Shown here piece after piece: positions 23,946 through 32,740 of a stretch of 33,986 nucleotides of DNA (the first letter of the stretch is position 1; each line of letters begins with the position of its first letter). Both the position numbers and the translations under genes were made by a program. Below the pieces are notes generated by a model, which searched no databases, was not told the origin of the DNA, and was given only the letters and a program-made list of their open reading frames with translations. This DNA is from an uncultured Capnocytophaga sp. (GTDB taxonomy: Bacteria > Bacteroidota > Bacteroidia > Flavobacteriales > Flavobacteriaceae): positions 1 through 33,986 of the forward strand of contig NZ_CALGWU010000030.1 of the NCBI RefSeq assembly GCF_937936315.1, written 5' to 3'.

Positions 23946-24362
23946 CTAATTACACATCTTCTCTTCAATTAATTTTAATACCTTTTCAGGACAGCGCACT
24001 GGTCTAAAAGTTTTTGCATCTACAAATACTAATATGGTGTTAGCTGTGGAAAGTAACTCTCCTCTTTCATTAAGAATCTCATAATCAAACTCAATTTTTG
24101 TAGAAGGCAATTCTTTTAGTTTGGTGCGAATGGTAATCAACTCATCATATAGGGCTGGTTTTTTATATTGAATTTGCAAAGAAACCACAGGCATCATAAC
24201 TCCTTCTTCTTCCATTGCTTTATAGGTAAAACCAATAGAGCGCAACCATTCCACTCTTCCCAATTCGAGGTATTGAGGATAATTACCATAGTATACCACC
24301 CCCATTTGGTCGGTTTCTGCATAGCGAGTACGCAGTACATAATCGAAGTATAATTCTTTCAT
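23946..24362 (-). CDS. Acyl-CoA thioesterase, YbgC/4HBT (hotdog) family
   Basis: 138-residue single hotdog-domain thioesterase that hydrolyses acyl-CoA or related thioesters. The family motif is YAETDQMGVVYYGNYPQYLELGRVEWLRSIG, with the catalytic aspartate in the D-x-M-G-V-V-Y-Y context, followed by PVVSLQIQYKKPALYDELITIRTKL and the C-terminal VDAKTFRPVRCPEKVLKLIEE. Alone it cannot be assigned to YbgC (Tol-Pal associated) or FadM; no tol or pal genes are in the window. Monocistronic, between a convergent PNP gene and the divergent dnaA. Confidence 0.9.
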   Translation of the reverse strand: MKELYFDYVLRTRYAETDQMGVVYYGNYPQYLELGRVEWLRSIGFTYKAMEEEGVMMPVVSLQIQYKKPALYDELITIRTKLKELPSTKIEFDYEILNERGELLSTANTILVFVDAKTFRPVRCPEKVLKLIEEKMCN

Positions 24363-24458
24363 AATTAGATAGATATAAACATTAACAAAAGATTAACATC
24401 GTTCCCTTATAAAATAAATTCAGAAAAACAAATGTTAAATATTTTTTTTATTCAAAAA

Positions 24459-24467
24459 TTATTCACA
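24459..24467 (+). promoter_or_regulatory. Possible DnaA box upstream of dnaA
   Basis: TTATTCACA fits TTATNCACA, within the AT-rich 201-bp gap before dnaA. Only one such box is visible, so it supports possible autoregulation of dnaA rather than an origin. Confidence 0.35.
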
Positions 24468-24563
24468 ATTTTGCTGACTGAAAAAAGAACAGTTTTATCA
24501 CCGGCAAAATTAGTAAAAAAATCTAATAATCAAATTTTTAGCTAAAAAGTAGCACCCTAAAAA

Positions 24564-25985
24564 ATGAAAGAAGCAGCTGAAAAAGTTTGGAGTAAGTGTC
24601 TTGAATTTATAAAAGACAACATTGCTGAGCAACAATTTAACACTTGGTTTGCTCCTATTGTACCTATGGAGCTAGAAGGAAATACTTTGAAAATTAAAGT
24701 TCCTAGTAAATTCTTTTGTGAGTGGTTAGAAGAAAATTATATTTCTCTTTTAAAATCAGCTATGACTTTTACCTTGGGAGTAAACTCTGGTCTTGTATAT
24801 ATTGTGGATAATCCTCTGATGAAAGAACAACTTCCAAGTACTAATCGTCCAGAATTAGCCAAACAAACTTTGTCTTTAGCTACTAGCATTAAAGATCCTG
24901 GGCTTAAAAATCCTTTTGTAATTCCTGGAATTCGTGAGATAACTGTTGACCCTCAATTAAACTTACATCAAAACTTCGACAATTTTGTAGAAGGAGCTTC
25001 TAATCGTTTAGCACGTTCTGCAGGAATGGCAGTAGCTAATAAGCCTGGAGGAACAGCGTTTAATCCACTATTTATTTTCGGAGGGGTAGGTTTGGGAAAA
25101 ACTCACTTAGCTCATGCAATAGGGGTGGATATAAAAGAAAAATATCCTAAGAAAAAAGTACTTTATGTTTCTGCAGAAAAGTTTACTCAACAATTTATTA
25201 GTGCTTCTACAACAAAAGATAAAGAAAAAAACACTCTCAATGATTTTATTCATTTCTATCAACTTATAGATGTACTCATAGTAGATGATATTCAGTTTCT
25301 TTCAGGGAAAGTAAAAACTCAAGATGCTTTTTTTCATATTTTTAATCATCTGCATCAAAATGGTAAACAGGTAATTCTTACTTCTGATAAAGCTCCAGTA
25401 GATTTATTCGATATAGAACAGCGCTTGCTTTCTCGTTTTAAATGGGGACTTTCAGCTGAGTTACAAACTCCTGATTACGAAACTCGTTATAAGATTTTAG
25501 AAAATAAATTCTACAATGATGGAGCAGAAATAGGGGAGGATATTATTGCTTATTTAGCTGAAAATATACGTACCAATGTGCGTGAATTAGAAGGAGTTAG
25601 TAACTCACTTATAGCTCAGGCTGCTTTTAATCGTAAAGAATATTCTATAGAACTTGCACAAAGTATTATTGATAAATCTGTGAAAAATAATAAGAACGAT
25701 TTGACTATTGATCATATTCAACAAATTATAGCAGACTATTTCAATTTAAATATAGAATCTTTGCATTCTAAAACCCGTAAGCGAAATGTAGTACAAGCCC
25801 GACAGCTAGCTATGTTTTTCTCAAAAAAATATACAAAAAACTCACTTTCTACTATTGGAAGTCAAATAGGACAACGAGATCACGCTACAGTATTACACGC
25901 TTGCAAAACTGTGGAAAATTTAATAGAAACCGATCGTGCTTTCAAAAAATATGTAAGTGATTTAGAAACTAAATTTACTGACTAA
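24564..25985 (+). CDS. dnaA: Chromosomal replication initiator protein DnaA
   Basis: ATP-binding initiator that opens oriC. 473 residues with four domains: an N-terminal helicase-loading domain (VWSKCLEFIKDNIAEQQFNTWFAPI, about 8-32), a linker of about 60 residues, an AAA+ domain with Walker A GGVGLGKTH (173-181), Walker B LIVDDIQF (about 238-245) and the RLLSRFKWG arginine-finger region, and a C-terminal DNA-binding domain with the signature RDHATVLHACKTVE (from 438). It starts at ATG 24564. No dnaN or recF follows, unlike the classical arrangement, as is usual in Bacteroidetes. It is followed by about 0.8 kb without an intact gene. Confidence 0.97.
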   Translation: MKEAAEKVWSKCLEFIKDNIAEQQFNTWFAPIVPMELEGNTLKIKVPSKFFCEWLEENYISLLKSAMTFTLGVNSGLVYIVDNPLMKEQLPSTNRPELAKQTLSLATSIKDPGLKNPFVIPGIREITVDPQLNLHQNFDNFVEGASNRLARSAGMAVANKPGGTAFNPLFIFGGVGLGKTHLAHAIGVDIKEKYPKKKVLYVSAEKFTQQFISASTTKDKEKNTLNDFIHFYQLIDVLIVDDIQFLSGKVKTQDAFFHIFNHLHQNGKQVILTSDKAPVDLFDIEQRLLSRFKWGLSAELQTPDYETRYKILENKFYNDGAEIGEDIIAYLAENIRTNVRELEGVSNSLIAQAAFNRKEYSIELAQSIIDKSVKNNKNDLTIDHIQQIIADYFNLNIESLHSKTRKRNVVQARQLAMFFSKKYTKNSLSTIGSQIGQRDHATVLHACKTVENLIETDRAFKKYVSDLETKFTD

Positions 25986-26736
25986 TACAATCTTTATCTC
26001 AACTTTTGCAAGAAGCCGTTAGTACTAAGTAACGACCAATAATCATTGAATATAGAATTGCCTAAAGAATGTACTTCATCTTGCAGTGAGGCTGCTTCTG
26101 AAATTGTTTATGATACCCCCAAAGGTTATTAAATATCTTATTGTACTGAAAATTAAACCTCTTATAAAAGAGAAACTTACTTTAATCCTCAATCAGTATC
26201 GTTTTCAACTTTACAATTCATATATTCAAGCTCTTTTACATAAAAGTTAAACTTTATCTTTTGAATATATAAAAAATCATCTTGAAAAATAACCTATAAA
26301 ATAGTCACTTATAGCTTTAGAGTTGATTATAGAAGAAAAAAATAGACTTTTTTTGGATATATAATAGGAGGAATGCCTCTTATAGGAATTATCCTTTTGA
26401 GAGTTGAGATATTACAGAAACTGCCACTAAAACTGCTTTAAGGGGGTAATGTAAAGAAATTAGCTTCTTCAATTATTGATTTGAGAATGTTTGCACTATA
26501 TTACTTACTTAAAATAGTGGAGGAGGGAGGTATAGAAAAACTCTTTCAAATCTTTAGTGATGGATTCTATTTTTTATCATAGGATCTTACTCATAGTGCT
26601 ATTTCAGAATGTTTTGGGTATCTTATTTACATTTACTATCCTTATAAAGTAAAAGGATTAGGAAGTTTTCTATTGAAGGATAAAAATACTATAGAATAGG
26701 CTAAAAATATACATTCTGCTAATTTACTAGGTGATT
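25986..26736. other. Gene-free stretch between dnaA and ackA
   Basis: No intact gene. A small TTAGT-type palindrome (CGTTA...TAACG, 26017-26034) follows dnaA. The rest looks like decayed plus-strand coding sequence: successive frames with coding-like composition broken by stops and at least one frame change. I could not recognise the family. Confidence 0.6.
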
Positions 26737-26798
26737 GAAAAAAGTATTGTTCTTCCTTAAAAGATAAGGAAGAACAATACTTATCTGAATTTTACTAG
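26110..26798 (+). pseudogene. Decayed plus-strand gene of unknown family
   Basis: ATG 26110 opens a 46-codon frame (MIPPKVIKYLIVLKIKPL...) ending in TAA at 26248, and the same frame continues with EYIKNHLEK-like pieces between further stops. From ATG 26373 a different frame runs 141 codons to 26798 with four in-frame stops (after LPLKLL, FYFLS, KNTIE and LLGD); the pieces between are long and protein-like, for example NVKKLASSIIDLRMFALYYLLKIVEEGGIEKLFQIFSDG and ISECFGYLIYIYYPYKVKGLG. This is what a frameshifted, multiply stopped gene looks like, but an AT-rich non-coding origin is not excluded. The tail overlaps the ackA terminator. Family unknown. Confidence 0.35.
26737..26780 (-). terminator. 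Strong intrinsic terminator after ackA
   Basis: Perfect 16-bp stem: GTATTGTTCTTCCTTA (26744-26759) with TAAGGAAGAACAATAC (26765-26780), with a 5-nt loop and a T run on the minus strand (26743-26737). It closes the pta-ackA operon, 22 bp after the ackA stop. Confidence 0.92.
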
Positions 26799-26802
26799 GC
26801 AA

Positions 26803-28011
26803 TTATAAAGTTACTAAATTTACTACTTCTTTAGCTATTTGCCATTCTTCATTAGTAGGGATTATCAAAATTTTTACTCTACTATCAGCTGCTTGTATTT
26901 CAACTGGTTTTGTAGTATGGTTTAACTCTTCATTTTTATTCTCATCAAGTTTGATGCCGAAAAACTCCATTTCTTTACAAGCAAATGAACGGGTAAGAGT
27001 ATCATGTTCTCCTAATCCAGCTGTGAATACAATACTATCTACCCCATTAAGGGCAGCTGTATAAGCTCCTATAAACTTTCTAACGCGGTAGCCATACATT
27101 TCATAGCAAAGGGCAGCATTAGCATCTCCAGAGCGGTAAAGAGCTGCTACATCACGTGCGTCTGAGTAACCTGTAAGTCCAATCATACCACTCTTTTTGT
27201 TCAAGAGGGTCTTTACTTGGTCTAAGCTAAGTCCTAATTGTTCTGTTAAAAAGAAAATAATAGAAGGGTCTAATTGTCCAGAGCGTGTTCCCATAATAAG
27301 TCCATCAAGTGGAGTAAGCCCCATTGAGGTATCTATACATTTGCCCTCTTGATTTACAGCAGCCATACTAGCCCCATTACCTAAGTGAATAGTAATATTT
27401 TTAAGGTATGGGTTATTTAGGAATCTACGTGCTTCAGCATCGACAAATTTATGACTTGTACCGTGAAAACCGTATGAGCGCAAACCATATTTTTCGTAAT
27501 ATTCATTAGGAATTGCATAGCGATAAGCACGTGCAGGCATTGTTTGGTGGAAAGCAGTGTCAAAAACACCTACGTGAGTTGCTTTAGTAAAAAGTTTTTG
27601 AGCAGCGCGTATCCCTTCAAGTGCTGCAGGGTTGTGCAAAGGCGATATAGGAATAAGACGCTCTATTTCAGCTGTTACCTCATCAGTAATAATAGTAGGC
27701 TGAACAAACTTCTCTCCTCCGTGTACGATGCGGTGCCCAATAGCTTTAATATCTTCTGGGTATTTGATAACCCCTACTTCAGGGTCAGTAAGTAAAGTAG
27801 TTACTATATCCATAGCTACCTCGTGGTTAGGAATAGACTCTTCTTTTTTTACTTCCACTTCCTTACCATTCTTTACAGCTACGTATTTTACAAAGCTGCC
27901 GTCAATACCGATACGATCGGCTACGCCTTTAGCTTTTGCTTCACCTGTAGTAGAATCTACCAACTGATATTTAAGAGATGAACTCCCTGAATTGATAATT
28001 AAAATTTCCAT
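26803..28011 (-). CDS. ackA: Acetate kinase
   Basis: Makes ATP and acetate from acetyl phosphate and ADP. The 402 residues include INSGSSSLKYQL at the N-terminus, GHRIVHGGEKF, PLHNPAALEGI, VFDTAFHQTMP with the active-site aspartate, HLGNGAS, GLTPLDGLIMGTRSGQLDPS, and a C-terminal FTAGLGEHD. Second gene of pta-ackA, separated from pta by a 90-bp gap that contains an imperfect TTAGT-type hairpin, and followed by a strong terminator. Substrate-level ATP formation through this pair fits a fermentative lifestyle such as that of Capnocytophaga. Confidence 0.97.
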   Translation of the reverse strand: MEILIINSGSSSLKYQLVDSTTGEAKAKGVADRIGIDGSFVKYVAVKNGKEVEVKKEESIPNHEVAMDIVTTLLTDPEVGVIKYPEDIKAIGHRIVHGGEKFVQPTIITDEVTAEIERLIPISPLHNPAALEGIRAAQKLFTKATHVGVFDTAFHQTMPARAYRYAIPNEYYEKYGLRSYGFHGTSHKFVDAEARRFLNNPYLKNITIHLGNGASMAAVNQEGKCIDTSMGLTPLDGLIMGTRSGQLDPSIIFFLTEQLGLSLDQVKTLLNKKSGMIGLTGYSDARDVAALYRSGDANAALCYEMYGYRVRKFIGAYTAALNGVDSIVFTAGLGEHDTLTRSFACKEMEFFGIKLDENKNEELNHTTKPVEIQAADSRVKILIIPTNEEWQIAKEVVNLVTL

Positions 28012-28043
28012 TTTTAGTATATTTTAGGTGTTAGTATTTAAAA

Positions 28044-28095
28044 GTTAGTCATTAGTAGTCAGCGTTTCTAACTGCTCTGGCAACTAATGAGTAAC
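28044..28095. repeat. Imperfect TTAGT-type hairpin in the pta-ackA gap
   Basis: GTTAGTCATTAGT (28044-28056) pairs with ACTAATGAGTAAC (28083-28095), with one mismatch in 13 and a 26-nt loop. It shares the TTAGT-based arm composition of the repeat at 23892-23933. Confidence 0.55.
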
Positions 28096-28101
28096 ATCTA
28101 A

Positions 28102-30177
28102 TTAAAATTCTGATTGTATTGCAGTGATTAGTACAGTATTGTAAATATCAGGGATAAGAGCCCCACGACTTAGGTCGTTTACAGGTTTTTTCAATCCTTG
28201 TAACATAGGTCCTATAGCAAGACCACCTGTTTCGCGTTGTACTGCTTTATAGGTGTTATTACCGGTGTTAAGGTCTGGGAAGATAAGCACATTTGCTTGT
28301 CCTGCTACGGGTGAATTTGGCATTTTTTGTTTACCTACTTTTGGATCTACAGCAGCGTCATATTGTATAGGCCCTTCTACAAGTAGTTCTGGGCGACGTT
28401 CTTTTACTAGTGCTGTTGCTTCACGGACTTTGTCTACATCGGCACCACTACCAGAATTACCAGAAGAGTAGGAGAGGAGGGCTACTTTAGGTTCGATGCC
28501 AAAGGCAATAGCAGAGTCAGCAGAACTGATAGCAATATCAGCCAACTGTTCAGCGGTAGGGTTAGGCACTACGGCACAGTCGCCATATACCAATACGCGG
28601 TCGTGCAAGAGCATAAAGAAAACAGAGGAAACGGTGTTTACCCCTGGTTTAGTTTTTACAAATTGCAAAGACGGACGGATAGTGTGAGCAGTAGTATTCA
28701 CTGCTCCTGATACCATACCATCGGCATCACCGAGGAATACCATCATTGTACCAAAATAAGAAGCATCGAGCATTAGATCTTTAGCTTGTGAAAGTTCCAA
28801 TCCTTTGCTCTTACGCAATTCATATAATTTTTCAGCATAAGCCTCATATTTATCACTTTCAGCAGGATTGATAATACTAATACGCTCTTCATTCCATTTC
28901 AAGCCTAAAATATTTTTAGCTCTAGTTTTAATTGCTTCAGGTTCACCTAAAATAGTAAGATAAACGAGTTCATCTTCTGCCAATTGAGAGGCAGCAGTAA
29001 GAATACGGTCATCAGTACCTTCTGGTAGCACAATGTGTTTTTGTCCAGCACGTGCTTTTTGTACCATACTATATTGGAACATACGAGGAGTAATAGTTTC
29101 CGATTTAAAAGAGGCTATATTACGATTAAGTTTTTCAGAATCTACATTTTCATCAAATAGTTGAAGAAGCATTTTTACCTTTTCGGTATTTTCAGGGTAG
29201 ATACGTGATTTGATATTACCTATAAGATTAGCTGTCTCAAACGTGTTGCTTTTAGCAAGCATTATAGGAATATTTTTTTGAATTCCTTCTAATATTTTAA
29301 TGATAGATTTATCAGGTTCAAACCCGCCATAGAGCACCATTCCTTTTACGTTAGAAAAGTTAGAATAGTTAGCTACTAAAGTGCCTGTTATAAGGTCATT
29401 ACGATCAGTAGGGAGTACTACCAAACTATCTTCAGTAAGGTTGTCTAGATAATTAGAAAGTTGCATAGCACCTACAATCGTGCGTTTTGTTGTAACATCT
29501 ATATTATCGCCTTTGTAAAGAAATTTTGCGTTGAGGGCACTAGCTATCTCACGTATAGTAGGACGAGAAAGTTCTTCTTTGCGTGGAATTAGAGTGAAGG
29601 TAATATCTTTAAAGCGTTGCTCTAATTTGCTAAGTGTATCAGGTGTGGCATTAGTAGCCTTGTTTACAAAAACACTAAGTACACGTAAGTCTTTTTCCAA
29701 GAAGTTGTTCAATTCTGCTTGTACTTGGTTTACCAATTCAGCTTCTGAAGAAAAGTTGTCTTTAAGCACTATCAAAGCAGGAATATTGAGACTTTGTGCT
29801 ACTGAAGCGTTGAAGTTTACATCAAAATAACTATCATCTATAGTACTTGAACTATCTACTAAAATGAAGTCAAACTTGCTCTCTAAGGCTTTGTATTTTT
29901 TGATGATAGTGTCATATACTTCACCTATATTACCTTCATTTTTAAGAGCAATAACTTCTTGACGAGTGTATGCATAAGCTTCATCATAACTCATATCAAG
30001 TTTGAAGTGCTCTAAAACTGTTTCAATAAAAGTATCTTTTTTTGATTTACTTTCTACGATAGGTCTAAAATAACCTACTTTAGCAGTATTGCGCATAATC
30101 ATTTGCAACACGCCCAAACTCACTACCGACTTGCCACTATGGGCATTTGCGGCAATGATATAAACGGATTTATTCAT
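28102..30177 (-). CDS. pta: Phosphate acetyltransferase (long form)
   Basis: Converts acetyl-CoA and phosphate to acetyl phosphate. At 691 residues this is the long, three-part form. An N-terminal P-loop/BioD-like domain (about 1-215) carries a degenerate nucleotide-binding loop (ANAHSGKS). A DRTGG-type domain (about 216-325) has VLPTDRNDLITG. The catalytic PTA domain (about 370-685) has QYSMVQKARAGQKHIVLPEGTDDRILTAA, DGMVSGAVNTTAHTIRPSLQ, YGDCAVVPNPTAEQLADIAISSADSA and SYSSGNSGSG. The regulatory N-terminal domains of long Pta proteins are known to affect activity. The gene starts at ATG 30177 with its promoter at 30214-30243. Confidence 0.97.
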   Translation of the reverse strand: MNKSVYIIAANAHSGKSVVSLGVLQMIMRNTAKVGYFRPIVESKSKKDTFIETVLEHFKLDMSYDEAYAYTRQEVIALKNEGNIGEVYDTIIKKYKALESKFDFILVDSSSTIDDSYFDVNFNASVAQSLNIPALIVLKDNFSSEAELVNQVQAELNNFLEKDLRVLSVFVNKATNATPDTLSKLEQRFKDITFTLIPRKEELSRPTIREIASALNAKFLYKGDNIDVTTKRTIVGAMQLSNYLDNLTEDSLVVLPTDRNDLITGTLVANYSNFSNVKGMVLYGGFEPDKSIIKILEGIQKNIPIMLAKSNTFETANLIGNIKSRIYPENTEKVKMLLQLFDENVDSEKLNRNIASFKSETITPRMFQYSMVQKARAGQKHIVLPEGTDDRILTAASQLAEDELVYLTILGEPEAIKTRAKNILGLKWNEERISIINPAESDKYEAYAEKLYELRKSKGLELSQAKDLMLDASYFGTMMVFLGDADGMVSGAVNTTAHTIRPSLQFVKTKPGVNTVSSVFFMLLHDRVLVYGDCAVVPNPTAEQLADIAISSADSAIAFGIEPKVALLSYSSGNSGSGADVDKVREATALVKERRPELLVEGPIQYDAAVDPKVGKQKMPNSPVAGQANVLIFPDLNTGNNTYKAVQRETGGLAIGPMLQGLKKPVNDLSRGALIPDIYNTVLITAIQSEF

Positions 30178-30213
30178 TTTTTATTTACTTTTAGAGTTAA
30201 ATGTTATAAGTTG

Positions 30214-30243
30214 CAAAGGTAATAATATAATTTAAGAAAGCAA
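30214..30243 (-). promoter_or_regulatory. Promoter of pta-ackA
   Basis: Minus strand: TTG at 30243-30241, a 19-bp spacer, TACCTTTG at 30221-30214; 36 bp upstream of the pta start. Confidence 0.8.
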
Positions 30244-30264
30244 GCGAAAATGATATTTTAATTT

Positions 30265-30304
30265 AAAAAAGCTTTATAAAATAGAACTATCTGAAGCTTT
30301 TTTT
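30265..30304. terminator. Stand-alone intrinsic terminator-like hairpin
   Basis: AAAAAAGCTT (30265-30274) pairs with AAGCTTTTTT (30294-30303), 10 bp perfect with a 19-nt loop, with A and T runs that allow it to work on either strand. The nearest gene that could use it on the minus strand ends at 30783, about 480 nt away; on the plus strand no gene is upstream. Confidence 0.7.
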
Positions 30305-30782
30305 ATTATTTGAGAGAATATGTCAGAGTGAGATATTATATTAGGAGACAACTTAGAAATATTTTCTAATAAATAATAAGTTGTTAGTTTTTCACAAAGA
30401 ACTGAAAAAAGTAAGGTTAATTTTTATTTGCTACAGATAAAAAACTCTTTAATTATTAAAACTAACAATTTTGAAAATCAAATTGTTAAATGTCATTTAG
30501 TAAAGTTGCTACTAAACTTATAAGTGAAAACTACAAGACAGAACACAGCCGAAAGCAAAAATAAAGTCTAAGATCTCTATACCCACAAAGGCAAAGTTAA
30601 AAATAAAGTTTTAAGGTAAGAGGAGAATAGAATTTTATTTTTTGAGTGTAAAAAAAAATCCCTTAAAAAACTATTTTGAGTATAGAGTGATAATATCTTA
30701 ATATGTGCGTTTGCTGTCAAAAGGAATCTGTTTTGTAGTTTTCTAAATAGGTACAGAGCAAATCTGTTATAAGTCAACTATT
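30305..30782. other. Gene-free, hairpin-rich stretch
   Basis: No supportable gene: the longest minus frame (30577-30777) has a TTG start and low-complexity Phe/Leu composition. It contains inverted repeats ACAACTTA/TAAGTTGT (30348-30384, followed by TTTTT on the plus strand), AACAATTT/AAATTGTT (30464-30487) and TTTAGTA/TACTAAA (30496-30516), and an isolated minus-strand -7-like TAACTTTG at 30599-30592 without a matching TTG. It could hold a small RNA or a long 3' untranslated region; nothing matched tmRNA, RNase P, 6S or SRP RNA in my reading. Confidence 0.4.
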
Positions 30783-31652
30783 TTACCTTGTGCCTAGCCT
30801 TATTTTTTTCAATAGAGATGTAATAGTTTCTTTATAAACATTAGGTACCACTATTCTGTAATTAGCTATAGTTTCTTTGAGTTTGGTAAGTTCTGCAGTT
30901 TTTTCTACTACCAAAGCATTTACCTTAGCTTGTCGTTCTTGTAATAAACATTGTAACTCTTGTTCATATTGTAATTTATTATTATTTTGATAAGTACAAA
31001 ATTGTGTTTTATAGAAATTTACTTCACTTTCGTACTCTCGATGTTCAGCTAAAAGTAGCTCTTGTAGCTGTTGTAGTTCAGAAAGATCATATAAAGGAGT
31101 GTTTTTAACTTTAATCACTTGTCCACCTACTTCTTTAAAACTGATAAGTTCTTTTTTGCTAAGTTGGGTACGCACTTCATCAAAATTGTGGATGTATTTG
31201 CCTATATGAGCAGCCTTAGCTTCTGCTTCTTTATAGCATACTACATCTTCTAAAGAAAGGGTTTTGAGATAGTCCTCAATAGTAACATCCCTAAGTCGAT
31301 TGAGAGGTTCATAATCAATAGGTTTTACTTCTTGTTCAGCTTTAACAAGTACTTCGTTTAGTTTTTTATTTACTATTTCTAAACGGTTTTCTTTTTCTTT
31401 GATAGCCGTACGCAAATAAGCTGAAATGGCATATAATGAACCGATTTCATTGAGTTTGCCACCTATATCATCTACCTTTGTGAAAGTATCTAAAGGTTCT
31501 CCATCGATGCTAGAAGTATGAGTTTCTATAGAACTAACAAGGTCTTGAATAGGTTTAAGTCGTTCTTTGATACGTTCACATACATAATTAGCCTCTGATG
31601 ATGTAAGTCCAGAGACATTAAAAAACGGATTTTTGGTTGCTAAATATTTCAT
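30783..31652 (-). CDS. Coiled-coil hypothetical protein
   Basis: 289-residue protein I do not recognise. It has no signal peptide and no membrane segment. The sequence is charged and strongly helical with long coiled-coil-like stretches, especially about 80-120 (TAIKEKENRLEIVNKKLNEVLVKAEQEVKP) and 195-265 (ELQQLQELLLAEHREYESEVNFYKTQF through QCLLQERQAKVNALVVEKTAELTKLKE). The N-terminal MKYLATKNPFFNVSGLTSSEANYVCERIKERL and the middle (SLEDVVCYKEAEAKAAHIGKYIH) give no family clue. It follows galM by 4 bp, so the two are co-transcribed; no functional link to sugar metabolism is evident. Confidence 0.75.
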   Translation of the reverse strand: MKYLATKNPFFNVSGLTSSEANYVCERIKERLKPIQDLVSSIETHTSSIDGEPLDTFTKVDDIGGKLNEIGSLYAISAYLRTAIKEKENRLEIVNKKLNEVLVKAEQEVKPIDYEPLNRLRDVTIEDYLKTLSLEDVVCYKEAEAKAAHIGKYIHNFDEVRTQLSKKELISFKEVGGQVIKVKNTPLYDLSELQQLQELLLAEHREYESEVNFYKTQFCTYQNNNKLQYEQELQCLLQERQAKVNALVVEKTAELTKLKETIANYRIVVPNVYKETITSLLKKIRLGTR

Positions 31653-31656
31653 CTTC

Positions 31657-32673
31657 TCACTTGTTATTTTTATCGATTACTTGGAATTTAAACTCAGTGA
31701 AGAACTCATATACCTCATTGGGTAATAGGACTACATTGTTGAACTGAGGATGTTTAGTAGCATCGGCGTAACCTTGTGCTTCAAAGCAGATGCCTTTGTT
31801 TTGCCCTAAAGTTTTGCGGTGTGCAGGATGTAATTCAGGTAAGTAATAACCTGCATAGATGTGTAATACAGGATGATTGGTACGTACTTCCATTTTTAGT
31901 GTTTCCTCTCCATTAATGAGAGTTGCCATTACCTCATCGGCAGATATTTCACGTACAAACGAATTATCAGTATGAGGATATACTTTCTGTCCGTTGCGGT
32001 AATCTAAAGATGTACCTGCAACAGAAGGACGTTCACCAGTAGGTGTGAAAAAACCTTCCTCTAAAGGGACGTATTTTTCAGCTTTTATTTGTAGAGTATT
32101 GTTGAGAACATTATTATCATTCTCATTGAGGTTGAAATAAGTGTGTTGGGTTAAGTTGAGTATAGTAGGGGCGGTAGTAATCCCGTGGTAATCTATTCGT
32201 AAACGATTATCAGTAGTAAGCATATAAGTAACTAATATAGTTACCTCACCAGGGTAGCCTTCTTCACCCTCTTTACTGACATACCGTAAAGTTACAGAAG
32301 GATTTTCTCCTTCTACTTGATCAATCACTTCCCAAAATACACTATCAAAGCCTATAAAGCCTCCATGTATTTGGTTTTCACCCAAATTGCAATGTAGTTG
32401 TATTTCTTTTCCTTCGATAATTACCTTTCCATACTTAATACGTCCTGCATTACGACCGATGATTGCTCCTAAATAAGGGTATTCAGCTCGATAAGTATTG
32501 CTTATGTATTCTTCAAAGGTATCAAATCCTAATACACATTCTACTATTTTTCCATTTACTGGTACTTTTATGGAGTTAATGATTCCACCAAAGTTCATTA
32601 TACTTACCTCCATTCCGTTAGCATTGCGCAAGGTAATGGTTTGTAATTGTTCTTTAAGATATACTTTTTTCAT
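31657..32673 (-). CDS. galM: Aldose 1-epimerase (galactose mutarotase)
   Basis: Interconverts alpha and beta anomers of aldohexoses. 338 residues from ATG 32673; the frame is open two codons further to a TTG, but ATG is preferred (MKKVYLKEQLQTITL). Landmarks are GAIIGRNAGRIKYG, QIHGGFIGFDSVFWE (the catalytic histidine region), NLTQHTYFNLN with the second histidine, TPTGERPSVAGTSLDYR, and the C-terminal KGICFEAQGYADATKHPQFN containing the catalytic glutamate. No other galactose genes (galK, galT) are in the window. A promoter at 32694-32724 precedes it, and a dead IS5 element is inserted just upstream of that promoter. Confidence 0.95.
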   Translation of the reverse strand: MKKVYLKEQLQTITLRNANGMEVSIMNFGGIINSIKVPVNGKIVECVLGFDTFEEYISNTYRAEYPYLGAIIGRNAGRIKYGKVIIEGKEIQLHCNLGENQIHGGFIGFDSVFWEVIDQVEGENPSVTLRYVSKEGEEGYPGEVTILVTYMLTTDNRLRIDYHGITTAPTILNLTQHTYFNLNENDNNVLNNTLQIKAEKYVPLEEGFFTPTGERPSVAGTSLDYRNGQKVYPHTDNSFVREISADEVMATLINGEETLKMEVRTNHPVLHIYAGYYLPELHPAHRKTLGQNKGICFEAQGYADATKHPQFNNVVLLPNEVYEFFTEFKFQVIDKNNK

Positions 32674-32693
32674 TATCAAACTTATTTTGGTGA

Positions 32694-32724
32694 CAAATAT
32701 ATAAAATCATAGGCAATTAGCAAA
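32694..32724 (-). promoter_or_regulatory. Promoter of galM
   Basis: Minus strand: TTTG (32724-32721), a 19-bp spacer, TATATTTG (32701-32694), 21 bp before the galM ATG. The end of the IS5 element at 32741 lies 16 bp further upstream, so the promoter is intact. Confidence 0.78.
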
Positions 32725-32740
32725 AAATAATTAATAAACG

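Noticed and set aside
24363..24563. Replication origin upstream of dnaA
   Set aside because: AT-rich but with only one DnaA-like box and no repeat cluster; oriC is often away from dnaA in Bacteroidetes.
30490..30564. 24-codon plus-strand frame (MSFSKVATKLISENYKTEHSRKQK)
   Set aside because: Too short to support, in AT-rich DNA with no promoter; mentioned only as part of the hairpin-rich region.
30577..30777. 66-codon minus-strand frame as a gene
   Set aside because: TTG start, low-complexity Phe/Leu composition, no promoter with both elements, no recognisable family.
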